From: an uncultured Pseudomonadota bacterium
GTDB taxonomy: Bacteria; Pseudomonadota; Alphaproteobacteria; RF32; CAG-239
Length of the DNA: 64,000 nt
Assembly (NCBI GenBank): GCA_949295915.1
Contig: CASFNB010000001.1
Span: 101,565-165,564, forward strand
Direction of reading: 5' to 3'
Positions 44,992-53,294 of this stretch are shown one piece after another. Made by a program: the position numbers and the translations under genes. The notes beneath the pieces are model-generated. The model had not been told where the DNA came from. It was given only the letters and a program-made list of their open reading frames with translations, and did no database searches. Position 1 is the stretch's first letter, and the number at the start of each line of letters is the position of its first letter.

Positions 44992-45579
44992 TTACATATA
45001 GGGCCAGCCGATAACTTGTGTAATGATAACTTTTTCTTTATCCAAGTTCATGGCTTCGGCCACTTTATCCATATCAACATAACCGCGCACCACATTATTC
45101 AATCCGCGAGAAGCGCAATAGAGACCGACATTTTGGTAAGCAGCAGCGGCATTCATGGAAGCGCTTTTCACATCGTTTCCGGTAAAGATAAGTGTAATCG
45201 GAGCTTCTTTAGTATAGTCCTGCAAATTGACGTATTGGGAAACATTATCATCGGCAACAAATTTCAATGTATTTTCAGGGGCAATATATTTCCAAACTGC
45301 GCCGGCTTTAATTACATAAACATTAAGGTCTTGTTTGTTTTGAGAGGTTGGAATGGTTCTTTTTTCGTCATGAGAGATTCCCCAAGCGGCATAAAGAATG
45401 TTACTCAAATCTTTATCGTCAACAGCTTTGGCGCTGAATTCACGAGTAGATTTACGTTGAGAGATTGCTTCCATTAAGGGTTTTCCGCCGGTTGTTTCCG
45501 GTGCGGGGAGTTTAATATCATCAACGGCAAAAGCCGGCGATGCAGCAAATAAAAAAGCTGCAAGTAAAAGTTTTTTCAT
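44992..45579 (-). CDS. periplasmic nitroreductase-like protein
   Basis: The 195-residue protein has a signal peptide (1-18, ending PAFA) and then a nitroreductase/SagB-type core: LMEAISQRKSTREFSAKAVD with the flavin-contact Arg and Ser, ILYAAWGISHDEKRTIPTSQN, and the dimer region NAAAAYQNVGLYCASRGLN, ending ITQVIGWPY. It probably binds FMN. Flavin nitroreductases with signal peptides occur in anaerobic gut bacteria and some Alphaproteobacteria; the substrate is unknown. It is monocistronic, with GGAGAATTC before the ATG and a repeat region upstream. Confidence 0.82.
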   Translation of the reverse strand: MKKLLLAAFLFAASPAFAVDDIKLPAPETTGGKPLMEAISQRKSTREFSAKAVDDKDLSNILYAAWGISHDEKRTIPTSQNKQDLNVYVIKAGAVWKYIAPENTLKFVADDNVSQYVNLQDYTKEAPITLIFTGNDVKSASMNAAAAYQNVGLYCASRGLNNVVRGYVDMDKVAEAMNLDKEKVIITQVIGWPYM

Positions 45580-45739
45580 ATGAATTCTCCTTGTTTTTGT
45601 TTTTATAAAAATATCTTAGTGCAGAGAAATTAAAATAAAAGCAAAAAAGCAATCGGTGGAAAAAGAGGAAGGTAAAATATATTATTAATTTGGTCAAGCA
45701 GGTTACAAACGAGTCGCTATTGCTCCGCTGAGAACAGAG

Positions 45740-45873
45740 CTTATTATCGACACTGCCCGCGCGACCATCGATTAGGGCGGTCAAGCTGGCTCAGCTTGTC
45801 AAACTTTTGTCGTCAAACACGCTGTGTTTGCGTAGTCAAGCTGATGTCAGCTTGGCAGACGAACCTTGGTTCG
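45740..45873. repeat. palindromic repeat module, copy C (array of four hairpins)
   Basis: Four short inverted repeats follow one another: CAAGCTG/CAGCTTG (45782-45798), CAAACAC/GTGTTTG (45814-45830), CAAGCTGA/TCAGCTTG (45837-45854) and CGAACC/GGTTCG (45860-45873). The first three recur in nearly the same order at 55291-55362. Upstream, CCGCGCG and CCATCGATTAG echo copy A. No gene is present. Confidence 0.8.
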
Positions 45874-45946
45874 ATCCTCTTGCCTATATAATAAAAAAGC
45901 ACCGCGAACAAAATGCAGTGCTTGAAATTTGGTGGAGCTAAGGAGG
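45856..45946. repeat. 91-bp exact direct repeat, copy 1, with tRNA-Ala 3-prime fragment
   Basis: These 91 bp are identical to 46096-46186, exactly 240 bp away. The copy ends with the last 17 nt of tRNA-Ala including CCA, but the rest of the tRNA is missing here, so it is a tRNA fragment, not a gene. The 149 bp between the copies contain a GAAAATTCTCC/GGAGGATTTTC hairpin and no gene. Confidence 0.9.
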
Positions 45947-46095
45947 CTGGAGGAAAGAAAATTCTCCGGTGGAGGATTTTCTAACGACAGGCGAACATTT
46001 GTTAGTTTGGAGGCAAGCGAAAGCGCGGGCGAGAAACGTTACAAATGGAGTGACCGCAGCGAGTTAGCGAAAGTTGAAAACTTGAGCTTATGAGC

Positions 46096-46169
46096 CAGAC
46101 GAACCTTGGTTCGATCCTCTTGCCTATATAATAAAAAAGCACCGCGAACAAAATGCAGTGCTTGAAATT

Positions 46170-46186
<17 letters not shown>
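46096..46186. repeat. 91-bp exact direct repeat, copy 2, joined to intact tRNA-Ala
   Basis: It is identical to 45856-45946. Its right end lies inside the tRNA-Ala gene at the T arm, and the rest is the flank beyond the tRNA 3-prime end. Repeats that begin inside a tRNA 3-prime end recall integrase attachment-site pairs, although no integrase is present. Confidence 0.9.
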
Positions 46187-46245
<59 letters not shown>

Positions 46246-46375
46246 ATTAACGATATGCAATATAGAAAAACTTTTTTTAAGTGTCAAACAATTTTTTTAG
46301 CTTGCGTATTTTTGATCAGCTTGATAGGTTAAAAACAGCTAAGTAATAATTATCACTATTAAAAATATTAAGTTT

Positions 46376-46558
46376 ATGTCTCAAAGATTTTTAAGAACAA
46401 TTGCATATTGTTCGTTTTTGCTTTTGCTGACAGGTTGTGACGGAGATTTTGTTTGGGTTGATAACCAAAAAATTATCTTATGCTCAACACTGTTAGCCGT
46501 AATGATTATGTGTTTGGGTTGCTTCTTTGGAATAATCCATAAGAAAAACAAAGAATGA
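46376..46558 (+). CDS. small lipoprotein with second membrane helix
   Basis: The 60-residue protein has a signal-like helix ending in the lipobox LLTGC at residue 21 (MSQRFLRTIAYCSFLLLLTG), a short DGDFVWVDNQ loop, a second hydrophobic helix (about 32-52) and a basic KKNK end. This resembles very small inner-membrane lipoproteins. No family is recognised. It is closed by a bidirectional terminator at 46563-46605. Confidence 0.6.
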   Translation: MSQRFLRTIAYCSFLLLLTGCDGDFVWVDNQKIILCSTLLAVMIMCLGCFFGIIHKKNKE

Positions 46559-46562
46559 ATAA

Positions 46563-46605
46563 AAAGAGGTTCTGATTGATATAAAAAAATTCAGAACCTT
46601 TTTTT
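46563..46605. terminator. bidirectional terminator between convergent genes
   Basis: AGGTTCTGA (46567-46575) pairs with TCAGAACCT (46591-46599), with an A tract before and a T tract after, serving both 46376 and the GNAT gene. Confidence 0.85.
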
Positions 46606-47065
46606 ATGAAGCTTTATTAAGAAAAGGATTTTTTGCGCCCTTCATCCAACCCATAATCAGTTCTTTGGTTTGTGCGGATTCGTCATATTTCTCAGCAAGA
46701 ATTTTGAAGTCATTTTTCTGATAAAAGTTGATTGCCGGCTGGTTGAGAGCATAAACCTTAAGGTTGAGAGAAGACTTTTGTTTGCGGGCATAATCTAAAA
46801 GTTTAGAGCCGATATTTTGGCGCTGGTAAAGAGGATCAACAAAAAGCGCACCGACAAAATTATCAAGAAGAATGGAGATAAAACCTTTAAGCTGATGTTT
46901 GTCTTCAAAAACAAAAGTCTCGGCTTGCGGTAGATAGTTGTTTTTCACTTCATCAAAATGTTTTTGCCAATATTCTGAGGCAATAAAGGCATGAGCTTTG
47001 ATATTGGCTTCGAGCCAAATTTGCATAATTTTATCAATATCGGTCGGTTTTGCTTTTCTAATCAT
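46604..47065 (-). CDS. GNAT family N-acetyltransferase
   Basis: The 153-residue protein begins MIRKAKPTDIDKIMQIWLEA and has the GNAT core: LKGFISILLDNFVGALFVDP, the acetyl-CoA loop YQRQNIGSKLLDYARKQ (Q/RxxGxG/A form with Ser), and the C-terminal VYALNQPAINFYQKNDFKI. It resembles YiaC-type acetyltransferases; the substrate is unknown. Its start codon overlaps the parE stop, so it is translationally coupled to parE. Confidence 0.85.
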   Translation of the reverse strand: MIRKAKPTDIDKIMQIWLEANIKAHAFIASEYWQKHFDEVKNNYLPQAETFVFEDKHQLKGFISILLDNFVGALFVDPLYQRQNIGSKLLDYARKQKSSLNLKVYALNQPAINFYQKNDFKILAEKYDESAQTKELIMGWMKGAKNPFLNKAS

Positions 47066-49059
47066 CAGATATCCAAATCATCCACAAATTTTGCACGTTC
47101 GATAATAAATTTGAAACGCGTTTCCGGATTTTTACCCATCAAGCGTTCCACTTGACGGCGTGTTTCAAAAGCCTCTTCCTTGCCTTCTTCGGTGTTGGTG
47201 GAAGGAATAAGCACTTTAAGAAGCATACGATTCTTTTTATCCATGGTGGTTTCTTTGAGCTGTTGCGCGCTCATTTCGCCCAAACCTTTGAAACGGCTGA
47301 TATCGGGCTTTTGGTTGCCTTTGACCGCTTTTTTGAGGATTCGCTCTTTATCTTCATCGTCCAAAGCATAGTAGTTTTGGTTGCCAACCACGATTTTATA
47401 AAGAGGAGGAGTTGCAATAAAGAGATGCCCGTTTTCAATGAGCTTGGGCATTTGTTGGTAGAAAAACGTCATCAGAAGAGAAGCAATATGCGCCCCGTCC
47501 ACATCGGCATCGGTCATGATGATGATTTTTTCATAACGCAAATTTTCTTCTTTATAGTTATCTTTGGTGCCGCAACCAAGAGCCTCACACATATCTTTGA
47601 TTTCTTGGTTTTGCATAATTTTATCAAGAGAAGCGCTGGCCACGTTCAAAATTTTTCCGCGCAAGGGGAGAATGGCTTGCGTAAAGCGATCGCGTCCTTG
47701 TTTAGCGGAACCTCCGGCGGAATCTCCCTCAACGATGAAAATTTCCGTACCTTCGGCCGCCGCTTGAGAACAATCGGCAAGTTTTCCCGGCAGACGGAGT
47801 TTTTTGGTCGGGGTTTTGCGATTTTGTACTTTTTCTTCTTTTTTCTTTTTGCGTGCATCGGCACGGTCAATCACATATTCCAAGAGGGCATTGGCATTTT
47901 CGGTATCGGAAGTCAGCCAGTGGTCAAAAGAGTCTTTAACGGCTTGCTCAACCAAGCGAACGGCTTTGTTAGAGGTAAGCTTATCTTTGGTTTGCCCTTG
48001 AAATTGCGGGTCGCGGATGAAAACCGAGAGCATAATGCAAGCATCGCTCAAAAAGTCTTCGGCGGTGATGGCAGCAGCTTTTTTGATATTCGCCATATCG
48101 CCATACTCTTTGAGCCCGCGCAAGAGAGCTGCTTTGAAACCGGTTTCGTGCGTGCCGCCTTGGGGTGTGATAACGGTGTTACAGTAAGAGTTGCAAAAAC
48201 CGTTTTCATCTTCGGGCCAAGTGATAGCCCATTCCACCTTACCTTCGTCATTGGCAAGATCGGCTTCACCGGAGAACATGGTACGGTTGATGGTGGCGCG
48301 AGCGCCGATTTGATAATTTAAAAAGTCGCGCAGACCGTTGGGGAAGTTGAGTTCCATTTCGGGCGGCGTCATATCGCCGTCGGTCAAAATCTCGGGTGCG
48401 CATTTCCAGTTAATGTGGATTCCCTTGAAGAGGAAAGCCTTTGAGCGCGCCATACGATAGATTCGATTCGGTTGCAGATTGGAAGTCGCGCCAAAAATCT
48501 CGGGGTCGGGTTTGAAGGTGATAGACGTTCCGCGACGATTCGGCGCGTTACCGACAAGTTCAAGCGGCGTAATAGGTTTACCTTTAGAATATTCTTGGCG
48601 ATAAAGCTTTTTATCGCGAGCAATTTCCACCACCAGTTTTTCGGAAAGAGCATTGACGACCGAAAGCCCGACGCCGTGCAAACCGCCGGAAACTTTATAA
48701 GCGCCGCCGCCGAATTTGCCGCCGGAGTGGAGCATGGTCATAATCACTTCAAGAGCGGACATATTCGGATATTTGGGGTGCGGGTCTACGGGGATTCCTC
48801 GACCGTTATCGGTAATGGTGATGGAATAATCGGCATGGAGCGAAACTTCGATTTTGTTAGCATAGCCGGCAACAGCCTCATCCATGGAGTTATCCAAAAT
48901 TTCAGCCACGAGGTGGTGCAAAGCGGTTTCATCCGTGCCGCCGATATACATTCCGGGGCGGTGTCTGACCGGCTCCAATCCTTCCAAAACCTCAATGCTT
49001 TGGGCACTATACTCTTGCACAATATTGTTTACGGCATTACTATCAAATAAATCGCTCAT
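47065..49059 (-). CDS. parE: DNA topoisomerase IV subunit B
   Basis: The start at 49059 (MSDLFDSNAVNN) follows AGAGGATAAG; an ATG 18 nt upstream is less likely. The 664-residue protein has the GHKL ATPase (EILDNSMDEAVAGYANKI, ITDNGRGIPV, GGLHGVGLSVVNALS), a transducer domain, and the TOPRIM region EIFIVEGDSAGGSAKQGRDR with TDADVDGAHI, ending PETRFKFIIERAKFVDDLDI. The short TOPRIM part without an insertion and the end motif favour ParE over GyrB. It decatenates daughter chromosomes with ParC, which is not in this window. Confidence 0.93.
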   Translation of the reverse strand: MSDLFDSNAVNNIVQEYSAQSIEVLEGLEPVRHRPGMYIGGTDETALHHLVAEILDNSMDEAVAGYANKIEVSLHADYSITITDNGRGIPVDPHPKYPNMSALEVIMTMLHSGGKFGGGAYKVSGGLHGVGLSVVNALSEKLVVEIARDKKLYRQEYSKGKPITPLELVGNAPNRRGTSITFKPDPEIFGATSNLQPNRIYRMARSKAFLFKGIHINWKCAPEILTDGDMTPPEMELNFPNGLRDFLNYQIGARATINRTMFSGEADLANDEGKVEWAITWPEDENGFCNSYCNTVITPQGGTHETGFKAALLRGLKEYGDMANIKKAAAITAEDFLSDACIMLSVFIRDPQFQGQTKDKLTSNKAVRLVEQAVKDSFDHWLTSDTENANALLEYVIDRADARKKKKEEKVQNRKTPTKKLRLPGKLADCSQAAAEGTEIFIVEGDSAGGSAKQGRDRFTQAILPLRGKILNVASASLDKIMQNQEIKDMCEALGCGTKDNYKEENLRYEKIIIMTDADVDGAHIASLLMTFFYQQMPKLIENGHLFIATPPLYKIVVGNQNYYALDDEDKERILKKAVKGNQKPDISRFKGLGEMSAQQLKETTMDKKNRMLLKVLIPSTNTEEGKEEAFETRRQVERLMGKNPETRFKFIIERAKFVDDLDI

Positions 49060-49199
49060 CTTATCCTCTGAATTCAAAAACTAGGGGCAAGATAGCGCAA
49101 ACCCCTACGAAAATCAAGACTTAAGCGCAAAATACAAACAAAAAAGGCAAAAATAAACAGATTTTATCTTGACATTAAGTAGAAAAATTTGCTTTTCTG

Positions 49200-49455
49200 A
49201 AATTAGGGTAAATTTACCCGAGTACCTTGTTAAAAGGTGCGGAGCTGTCAGAGGCTTTTATCCTACGTCGGTGTGGATATTCACCGAAAGATTGACGTAT
49301 CTATATACATAAATAGATATGTCCTTCAACATATCCCCAATCAAACGGTTGGGGAGCCGCAACGTATGTCCAGAGACGCAAGTCTTAAAGGTTGCGGGGT
49401 CATTGCGTAGGATGATTTCTGAACTCTCCGACCACCTTTGATAAGGTGGTTTTTT
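49200..49455 (+). ncRNA. structured RNA with intrinsic terminator, element 2
   Basis: The segment has two 5-prime hairpins (GGGTAAATTTACCC at 49206-49219; ACCTT/AAGGT at 49224-49238), then a long-range stem made of GGAG/CTCC (49241, 49426), TCAGA/TCTGA (49248, 49418) and ATCCTACG/CGTAGGAT (49260-49267, 49406-49413). Inside are hairpins at 49268-49287, 49335-49354 and CCGCAAC/GTTGCGG (49357, 49391) capped by AGAC-GCAA-GTCT. It ends with ACCACCTT/AAGGTGGT and a T tract. AAAGGTG (49233-49239) can also pair with CACCTTT (49433-49439), a possible antiterminator. The plan and the TTTCTGAAC...CCACC block match 296-488. A TTGACA lies at 49069+100 bases (49169-49174), with a weak minus-10. Confidence 0.65.
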
Positions 49456-49478
49456 GTTATAAAGACATAGGAGGAAGG

Positions 49479-50270
49479 ATGACTACGCAATCCGAAATCT
49501 CCGTTATCATTCCGGTTTATAATGCCTCAGAACATTTGGCGGAATGTTTGGAGAGTTTATTAAAACAAACCTATGCCGACTTTGAAGCAATCTGTATCAA
49601 TGACGGCTCAACCGACAACAGTTCGGAAATTCTAAATTATTATCAGAACAAAGACAAAAGAATAAGGGTTTTCAATCAAGAAAATCAAGGTACGGCCAAA
49701 GCACGCGAGCAGGGTATACAAAAAGCACGCGGTGCGTGGATTGCTTATGTGGATGCCGATGATTATGTAGCGGCAAACTATTTGCAAAAATTGTACGACC
49801 ATGCCCAAAAAGAAAAAGCCGACGTGGTTTTTTGTTACTATTATGAAGATTTTGAAGGAAAACTTAAAAAGCATAAAAAGAAAATCAGAAATATCAAAAT
49901 CGCCGGATTAGGAAGGTTTCCGTACGTTACCGGCGCGTGCAAAATCATCAAAAAAGAGTTTTTTGAAAAGGTGATTTTTGCATCAAATTGCAGCTTTGGC
50001 GAAGACAGCTCAATTTCTTTGCAAATCGCTTTGCAAAAACCCAAAATCAGCATTTTGCCGGAATATTTATATTTTTATCGTCGCCACTCGGGCTCGGTGG
50101 TTTTGCAAAAAAATAATCTTTATCGCCAAATTTCGTCACTTATGCAAGGTTATGCCGCGGTTGAAAATTTTTGCGTGAAGCAAAATATTTTTACGCCGTC
50201 GTTGAAGGAATATCTGCGAGATAAAATGAGCACCCAAATCAAAGAATTGATTTCGGAGGCAAGCCGATGA
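49479..50270 (+). CDS. family 2 glycosyltransferase
   Basis: The start at 49479 has a perfect AGGAGG site. The 263-residue GT-A protein begins MTTQSEISVIIPVYNASEHL and has INDGSTDNS, GTAKAREQGIQKARGAWIAY and the DXD-type VDADDYV metal site, then a helical C-terminal part with EYLYFYRRHSGSV. It transfers a sugar from a nucleotide donor during surface polysaccharide or LPS synthesis. It begins 24 nt after the terminator of the structured RNA and overlaps the next gene by 4 nt. Confidence 0.9.
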   Translation: MTTQSEISVIIPVYNASEHLAECLESLLKQTYADFEAICINDGSTDNSSEILNYYQNKDKRIRVFNQENQGTAKAREQGIQKARGAWIAYVDADDYVAANYLQKLYDHAQKEKADVVFCYYYEDFEGKLKKHKKKIRNIKIAGLGRFPYVTGACKIIKKEFFEKVIFASNCSFGEDSSISLQIALQKPKISILPEYLYFYRRHSGSVVLQKNNLYRQISSLMQGYAAVENFCVKQNIFTPSLKEYLRDKMSTQIKELISEASR

Positions 50271-51085
50271 TAAAAGTCCATTATTGTCATATTCCCAATT
50301 TCGGCGATGCCATGAACCCGATTCTGTTGGAACGCCTATTGGGAAAAAAATGTGTTTTTGCCGGTAAGTACAGAGCCGATATCATTGGCATGGGAAGTAT
50401 ATTAACCCCGCTTTGCCGACCGAGATTAGATGCCAAAATCAAAAACTTGTTTGCACGTTCGTCGGTTGTTTGGACCTCGGGATTTATCAAAGAAGTTAAA
50501 TATAAAGAAACATTCCGTAAAAATTTGCGTTTTGCCGCTTTGCGGGGCAAAATTTCTTTGGAAAGAGCGGAAGGAATTATCGGAAAAAAACTTGATATTC
50601 CGCTCGGCGACGGAGGCTTGTTATTTTCCAAATTGTTGGATAAAATTCCGGAAAAGAAATATGCCGTCGGTATTGTGCCGCATATGGTCGATTTTGAACA
50701 TCCGCAGATAAAAAAGCTGACGGAAGTTTTGCCAAAGAGCCTTTTGATAGATGTCAGACAAGAGCCGATGCAGGTTTTAGAGCAAATTGCCTCGTGCGAT
50801 TTTATCGTATCGTCAGCCATGCACGGCTTGATTGCCGCCGATTCGCTCGGCATTCCGAATAAATGGATAGAGGTTTCGGACAAAGTTGTCGGAAATGGCT
50901 ATAAATTTCGTGATTATTATTCGGTTTTTAAGGATTATAAACAGCAAGTTTATCGGCTTGATGAGCAAAACGGCATAAACCAAAAGCAAATCAAAGCTTG
51001 GCAAGATGAATATGGCTTAAAATTATCGGAAGTAGAGCTATTGGCACAAAAGTTGTATTTAGCCTTAAAAAATATGAAGATTTAA
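50267..51085 (+). CDS. polysaccharide pyruvyl transferase family protein
   Basis: The 272-residue protein matches ExoV-type pyruvyl transferases: MIKVHYCHIPNFGDAMNPIL (the NFGD motif), GMGSILTP, SVVWTSGFIKE, GDGGLLFSKLLD, and SSAMHGLIAADSLGIPNKWI, which holds the His of the SxxxHG motif. These enzymes add ketal pyruvate from PEP to sugar residues of exported polysaccharide. It is translationally coupled to the glycosyltransferase, so the two genes likely decorate the same surface glycan. Confidence 0.88.
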   Translation: MIKVHYCHIPNFGDAMNPILLERLLGKKCVFAGKYRADIIGMGSILTPLCRPRLDAKIKNLFARSSVVWTSGFIKEVKYKETFRKNLRFAALRGKISLERAEGIIGKKLDIPLGDGGLLFSKLLDKIPEKKYAVGIVPHMVDFEHPQIKKLTEVLPKSLLIDVRQEPMQVLEQIASCDFIVSSAMHGLIAADSLGIPNKWIEVSDKVVGNGYKFRDYYSVFKDYKQQVYRLDEQNGINQKQIKAWQDEYGLKLSEVELLAQKLYLALKNMKI

Positions 51086-51129
51086 GCAAAAAACTCTTGC
51101 ATTTATAAACAGATAGTATAAAAAGAGTC

Positions 51130-51263
51130 TTCGAAAAGGGTGCATGGTGCGCCCTTATAACTCACACGCAAGCTGCGGGGGCTGCTTTTTAAGCCTCACT
51201 CCGGTGTTGTAGGTGCAACCAAAGAGCTTGCGGAGGATTAACCGGAAAAAGGAAAATATAAAT
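51130..51263 (+). promoter_or_regulatory. structured rpsB leader
   Basis: The leader contains AAGGG/CCCTT (51136-51140 with 51152-51156) and a long-range stem CGCAAGCT/AGCTTGCG (51167-51174 with 51225-51232) enclosing a smaller GTTG/CAAC hairpin. The layout suggests a protein-binding autoregulatory leader for S2, as known for rpsB in other bacteria. No terminator is present. Confidence 0.5.
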
Positions 51264-52055
51264 ATGACACTTCCGACTTTTACAATGCGTCAGATGATTG
51301 AAGCTGGCGTACATTTCGGACACCACGCTCGTCGTTGGAACCCGAAAATGGCTCCGTTTATTTACGGAAAAAAAGATAACGTTCATATCATTGACTTGCA
51401 AAAAACTTACCCGATGCTCTACACCGCATTGAACGCTGCGCGCGAAATTGCAGCCAACGGCGGTAAAGTATTGTTTGTCGGCACCAAGAGACAAGCTCAA
51501 GACATCATCAAAGAAAATGCCGAGCGTTGCGGTCAATATTATGTCAATCACCGTTGGTTAGGCGGTATGTTGACAAACTGGAAAACCGTTTACAAATCAA
51601 TTTCTCGTTTGGCAAAGCTCAATGAAATGTCTGAAAAGAACGCTTATGAAGGCTACACCAAAAAAGAAATCTTGAACTTGAAAAAAGAACAAGAAAAATT
51701 GAATGCCGAATTGGGCGGTATCATGAACATGGGCGGACAACCGGACTTGTTGTTCGTTATCGATACCCCGAAAGAAAGCTTGGCCATTAAAGAAGCCAAG
51801 AAATTGGGTATTCCCGTAATCGGTATTTGCGATACCAACTCTGATCCTTATGCCGTTGACTATGCCGTTCCGGGTAACGATGATGCCATCCGCGCCATCC
51901 AATTCTACTCTGAACTCGTATCAAGCGCAGTTTTGGACGGTATGCAAGCCGAAATCGCTGCTCAAGGCGTTAAAGTAGACGAGATGGTTGAAGCTGCCGC
52001 AGAAAAAGCTCCGAAAAAAAGAGCTTCTAAAAAAGCCGCCAAAACCGAAGAATAA
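51264..52055 (+). CDS. rpsB: 30S ribosomal protein S2
   Basis: The start at 51264 gives [20 protein letters not shown], the family N terminus, with AAGGAA upstream; a longer frame reads through the leader. The 263-residue protein has [33 protein letters not shown] and the [20 protein letters not shown] region, and a basic alanine/lysine-rich tail ([12 protein letters not shown]). It binds S1 and the 16S rRNA. It is followed by tsf. Confidence 0.97.
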   Translation: MTLPTFTMRQMIEAGVHFGHHARRWNPKMAPFIYGKKDNVHIIDLQKTYPMLYTALNAAREIAANGGKVLFVGTKRQAQDIIKENAERCGQYYVNHRWLGGMLTNWKTVYKSISRLAKLNEMSEKNAYEGYTKKEILNLKKEQEKLNAELGGIMNMGGQPDLLFVIDTPKESLAIKEAKKLGIPVIGICDTNSDPYAVDYAVPGNDDAIRAIQFYSELVSSAVLDGMQAEIAAQGVKVDEMVEAAAEKAPKKRASKKAAKTEE

Positions 52056-52159
52056 TTTATAATATCTAAGAGTTATAAATTTTATCAAAAACGCGGCGGT
52101 ATTTTAGGTATGAGCTAAGATGCCGCCGCATTCAAAAATATCTTAAGAGGATTTTATTC

Positions 52160-53086
52160 ATGACAAATATTACAGCCGCTATGGTAAAAGAACTGCGCGA
52201 AAGCACAAGTGCAGGTATGTTGGACTGCAAAAAAGCCTTGACCGAATGCAACGGAGATATGGAAGCAGCTGTTGACTGGTTGCGCAAAAAAGGTTTGGCC
52301 TCTGCTGCCAAAAAAGCCAGCCGTATTGCTGCCGAAGGTTTGGTAGCCGTTGCTGTTGAAGGTAACAAAGGTGCTGTTGTTGAAGTTAACTCCGAAACCG
52401 ACTTCGTTGCCAAAAACGAACTTTTCCAAGAATATGTTGCCGATGCCGCCAAAGTTGCTTTGATGAACAATGGCGAACTTTGCGATATGAAAACTTTCCA
52501 ATGCCCGAAAGTAAACAAATCTTTTGAAGAACGCTTGACCGACTTGATTGCCAAAATCGGTGAAAACATGAACTTGCGTCGCGCTGCCGTTTTGGAAGTT
52601 AAAGACGGTGTTGTCGCTTCATACATTCACAATGCTGCCGGTCCGAACATTGGTAAAATCGGCGTTTTGGTTGCTTTGGAATCAAATGGAGATAAAGCCA
52701 AATTAGCTGAGCTCGGCAAACACATTGCCATGCACGTTGCTGCCTCTGCACCTCTGTTCCAAACCATTGCCGATGTTGATCCGGCTGCGGTTGAACACGA
52801 AAAATCAATTTTTGCCGAACAAGCTGCTGCAACAGGCAAACCGGCAAACATCATTGAGAAGATGGTTGAAGGTCGTGTTCGCAAATACTATGATGAAGTT
52901 GTTTTGGAAGAACAAGCCTATATTATGGATCCGGACAAGAAGGTTAAACAAGTCATTGCCGATGCAGCTAAAGAACTCGGCTCTGATATTGTTTTGAAGG
53001 GTTATATTTGCTATCGTTTGGGCGAAGGCTTGCAAAAGAAAGAAGAAGACTTTGCCGCCGAAGTTGCCGCTCAACTAAGCAAATAA
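52160..53086 (+). CDS. tsf: elongation factor Ts
   Basis: The 308-residue protein begins with a UBA-like domain (MTNITAAMVKELRESTSAGM, LDCKKALTECNGDMEAAVDW), followed by the core GALVEVNSETDFVAKNELF-type segment (here KGAVVEVNSETDFVAKNE), AMHVAASAPLF and a C-terminal coiled-coil and dimerisation part. It is the guanine nucleotide exchange factor of EF-Tu. AAGAGGATTTT precedes the ATG. It ends with a terminator whose sequence is duplicated after the Fic gene. Confidence 0.97.
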   Translation: MTNITAAMVKELRESTSAGMLDCKKALTECNGDMEAAVDWLRKKGLASAAKKASRIAAEGLVAVAVEGNKGAVVEVNSETDFVAKNELFQEYVADAAKVALMNNGELCDMKTFQCPKVNKSFEERLTDLIAKIGENMNLRRAAVLEVKDGVVASYIHNAAGPNIGKIGVLVALESNGDKAKLAELGKHIAMHVAASAPLFQTIADVDPAAVEHEKSIFAEQAAATGKPANIIEKMVEGRVRKYYDEVVLEEQAYIMDPDKKVKQVIADAAKELGSDIVLKGYICYRLGEGLQKKEEDFAAEVAAQLSK

Positions 53087-53104
53087 GCTTATCTCAAAGA
53101 TGTT

Positions 53105-53141
53105 TTTCAGGCACCAAGCACCCCGCAAGGGGTGCTTTTTT
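53105..53141 (+). terminator. tsf terminator, copy 1 of a 37-bp repeat
   Basis: AAGCACCCC-GCAA-GGGGTGCTT followed by T residues. The 37 bp from TTTCAG to the T tract match 54403-54439 with one difference (G versus A). Confidence 0.9.
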
Positions 53142-53171
53142 TGTTTATATTTTAATATTAGATACATAGTT

Positions 53172-53291
53172 AGCTTATATTATATTGTTGATAAATGCGA
53201 TAGCTTATATTATATTGTTGATAAACACATCAGCTTATATTATATTAGCGACAAATGGCATAGCTGACATTATATAAAAAGCAAAGGAAAA
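53172..53291. repeat. four tandem 30-bp repeats ahead of fic
   Basis: Units start at 53172, 53202, 53232 and 53262 and open with AGCTTATATTATATT in the first three; the fourth is degenerate (AGCTGACATTATAT). TTGATA at the end of one unit and TATATT in the next are 17 bp apart, a promoter-like spacing repeated in each junction. It is not a CRISPR, because the units are contiguous without spacers. Confidence 0.85.
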
Positions 53292-53294
53292 TAT

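Noticed and set aside
45930-45946. Second tRNA-Ala gene
   Set aside because: Only the last 17 nt of the tRNA are present.
47152-48321. Long plus-strand frame (389 codons) antisense to parE
   Set aside because: It mirrors parE codons, has no start signal, and its translation has no recognisable features; similar mirrors occur opposite xthA, lolA, dnaN, dnaK and the 1272-residue gene.
49200-49455. RNase P RNA, tmRNA, SRP RNA or 6S RNA
   Set aside because: No GGAAAGUCC-like RNase P core, no tmRNA tag or T-arm, no SRP GGAAGC loop motif, and no close 6S sequence match; 6S cannot be fully excluded by eye.
53172-53291. CRISPR array
   Set aside because: The 30-bp units touch each other with no spacers and no cas genes are nearby.
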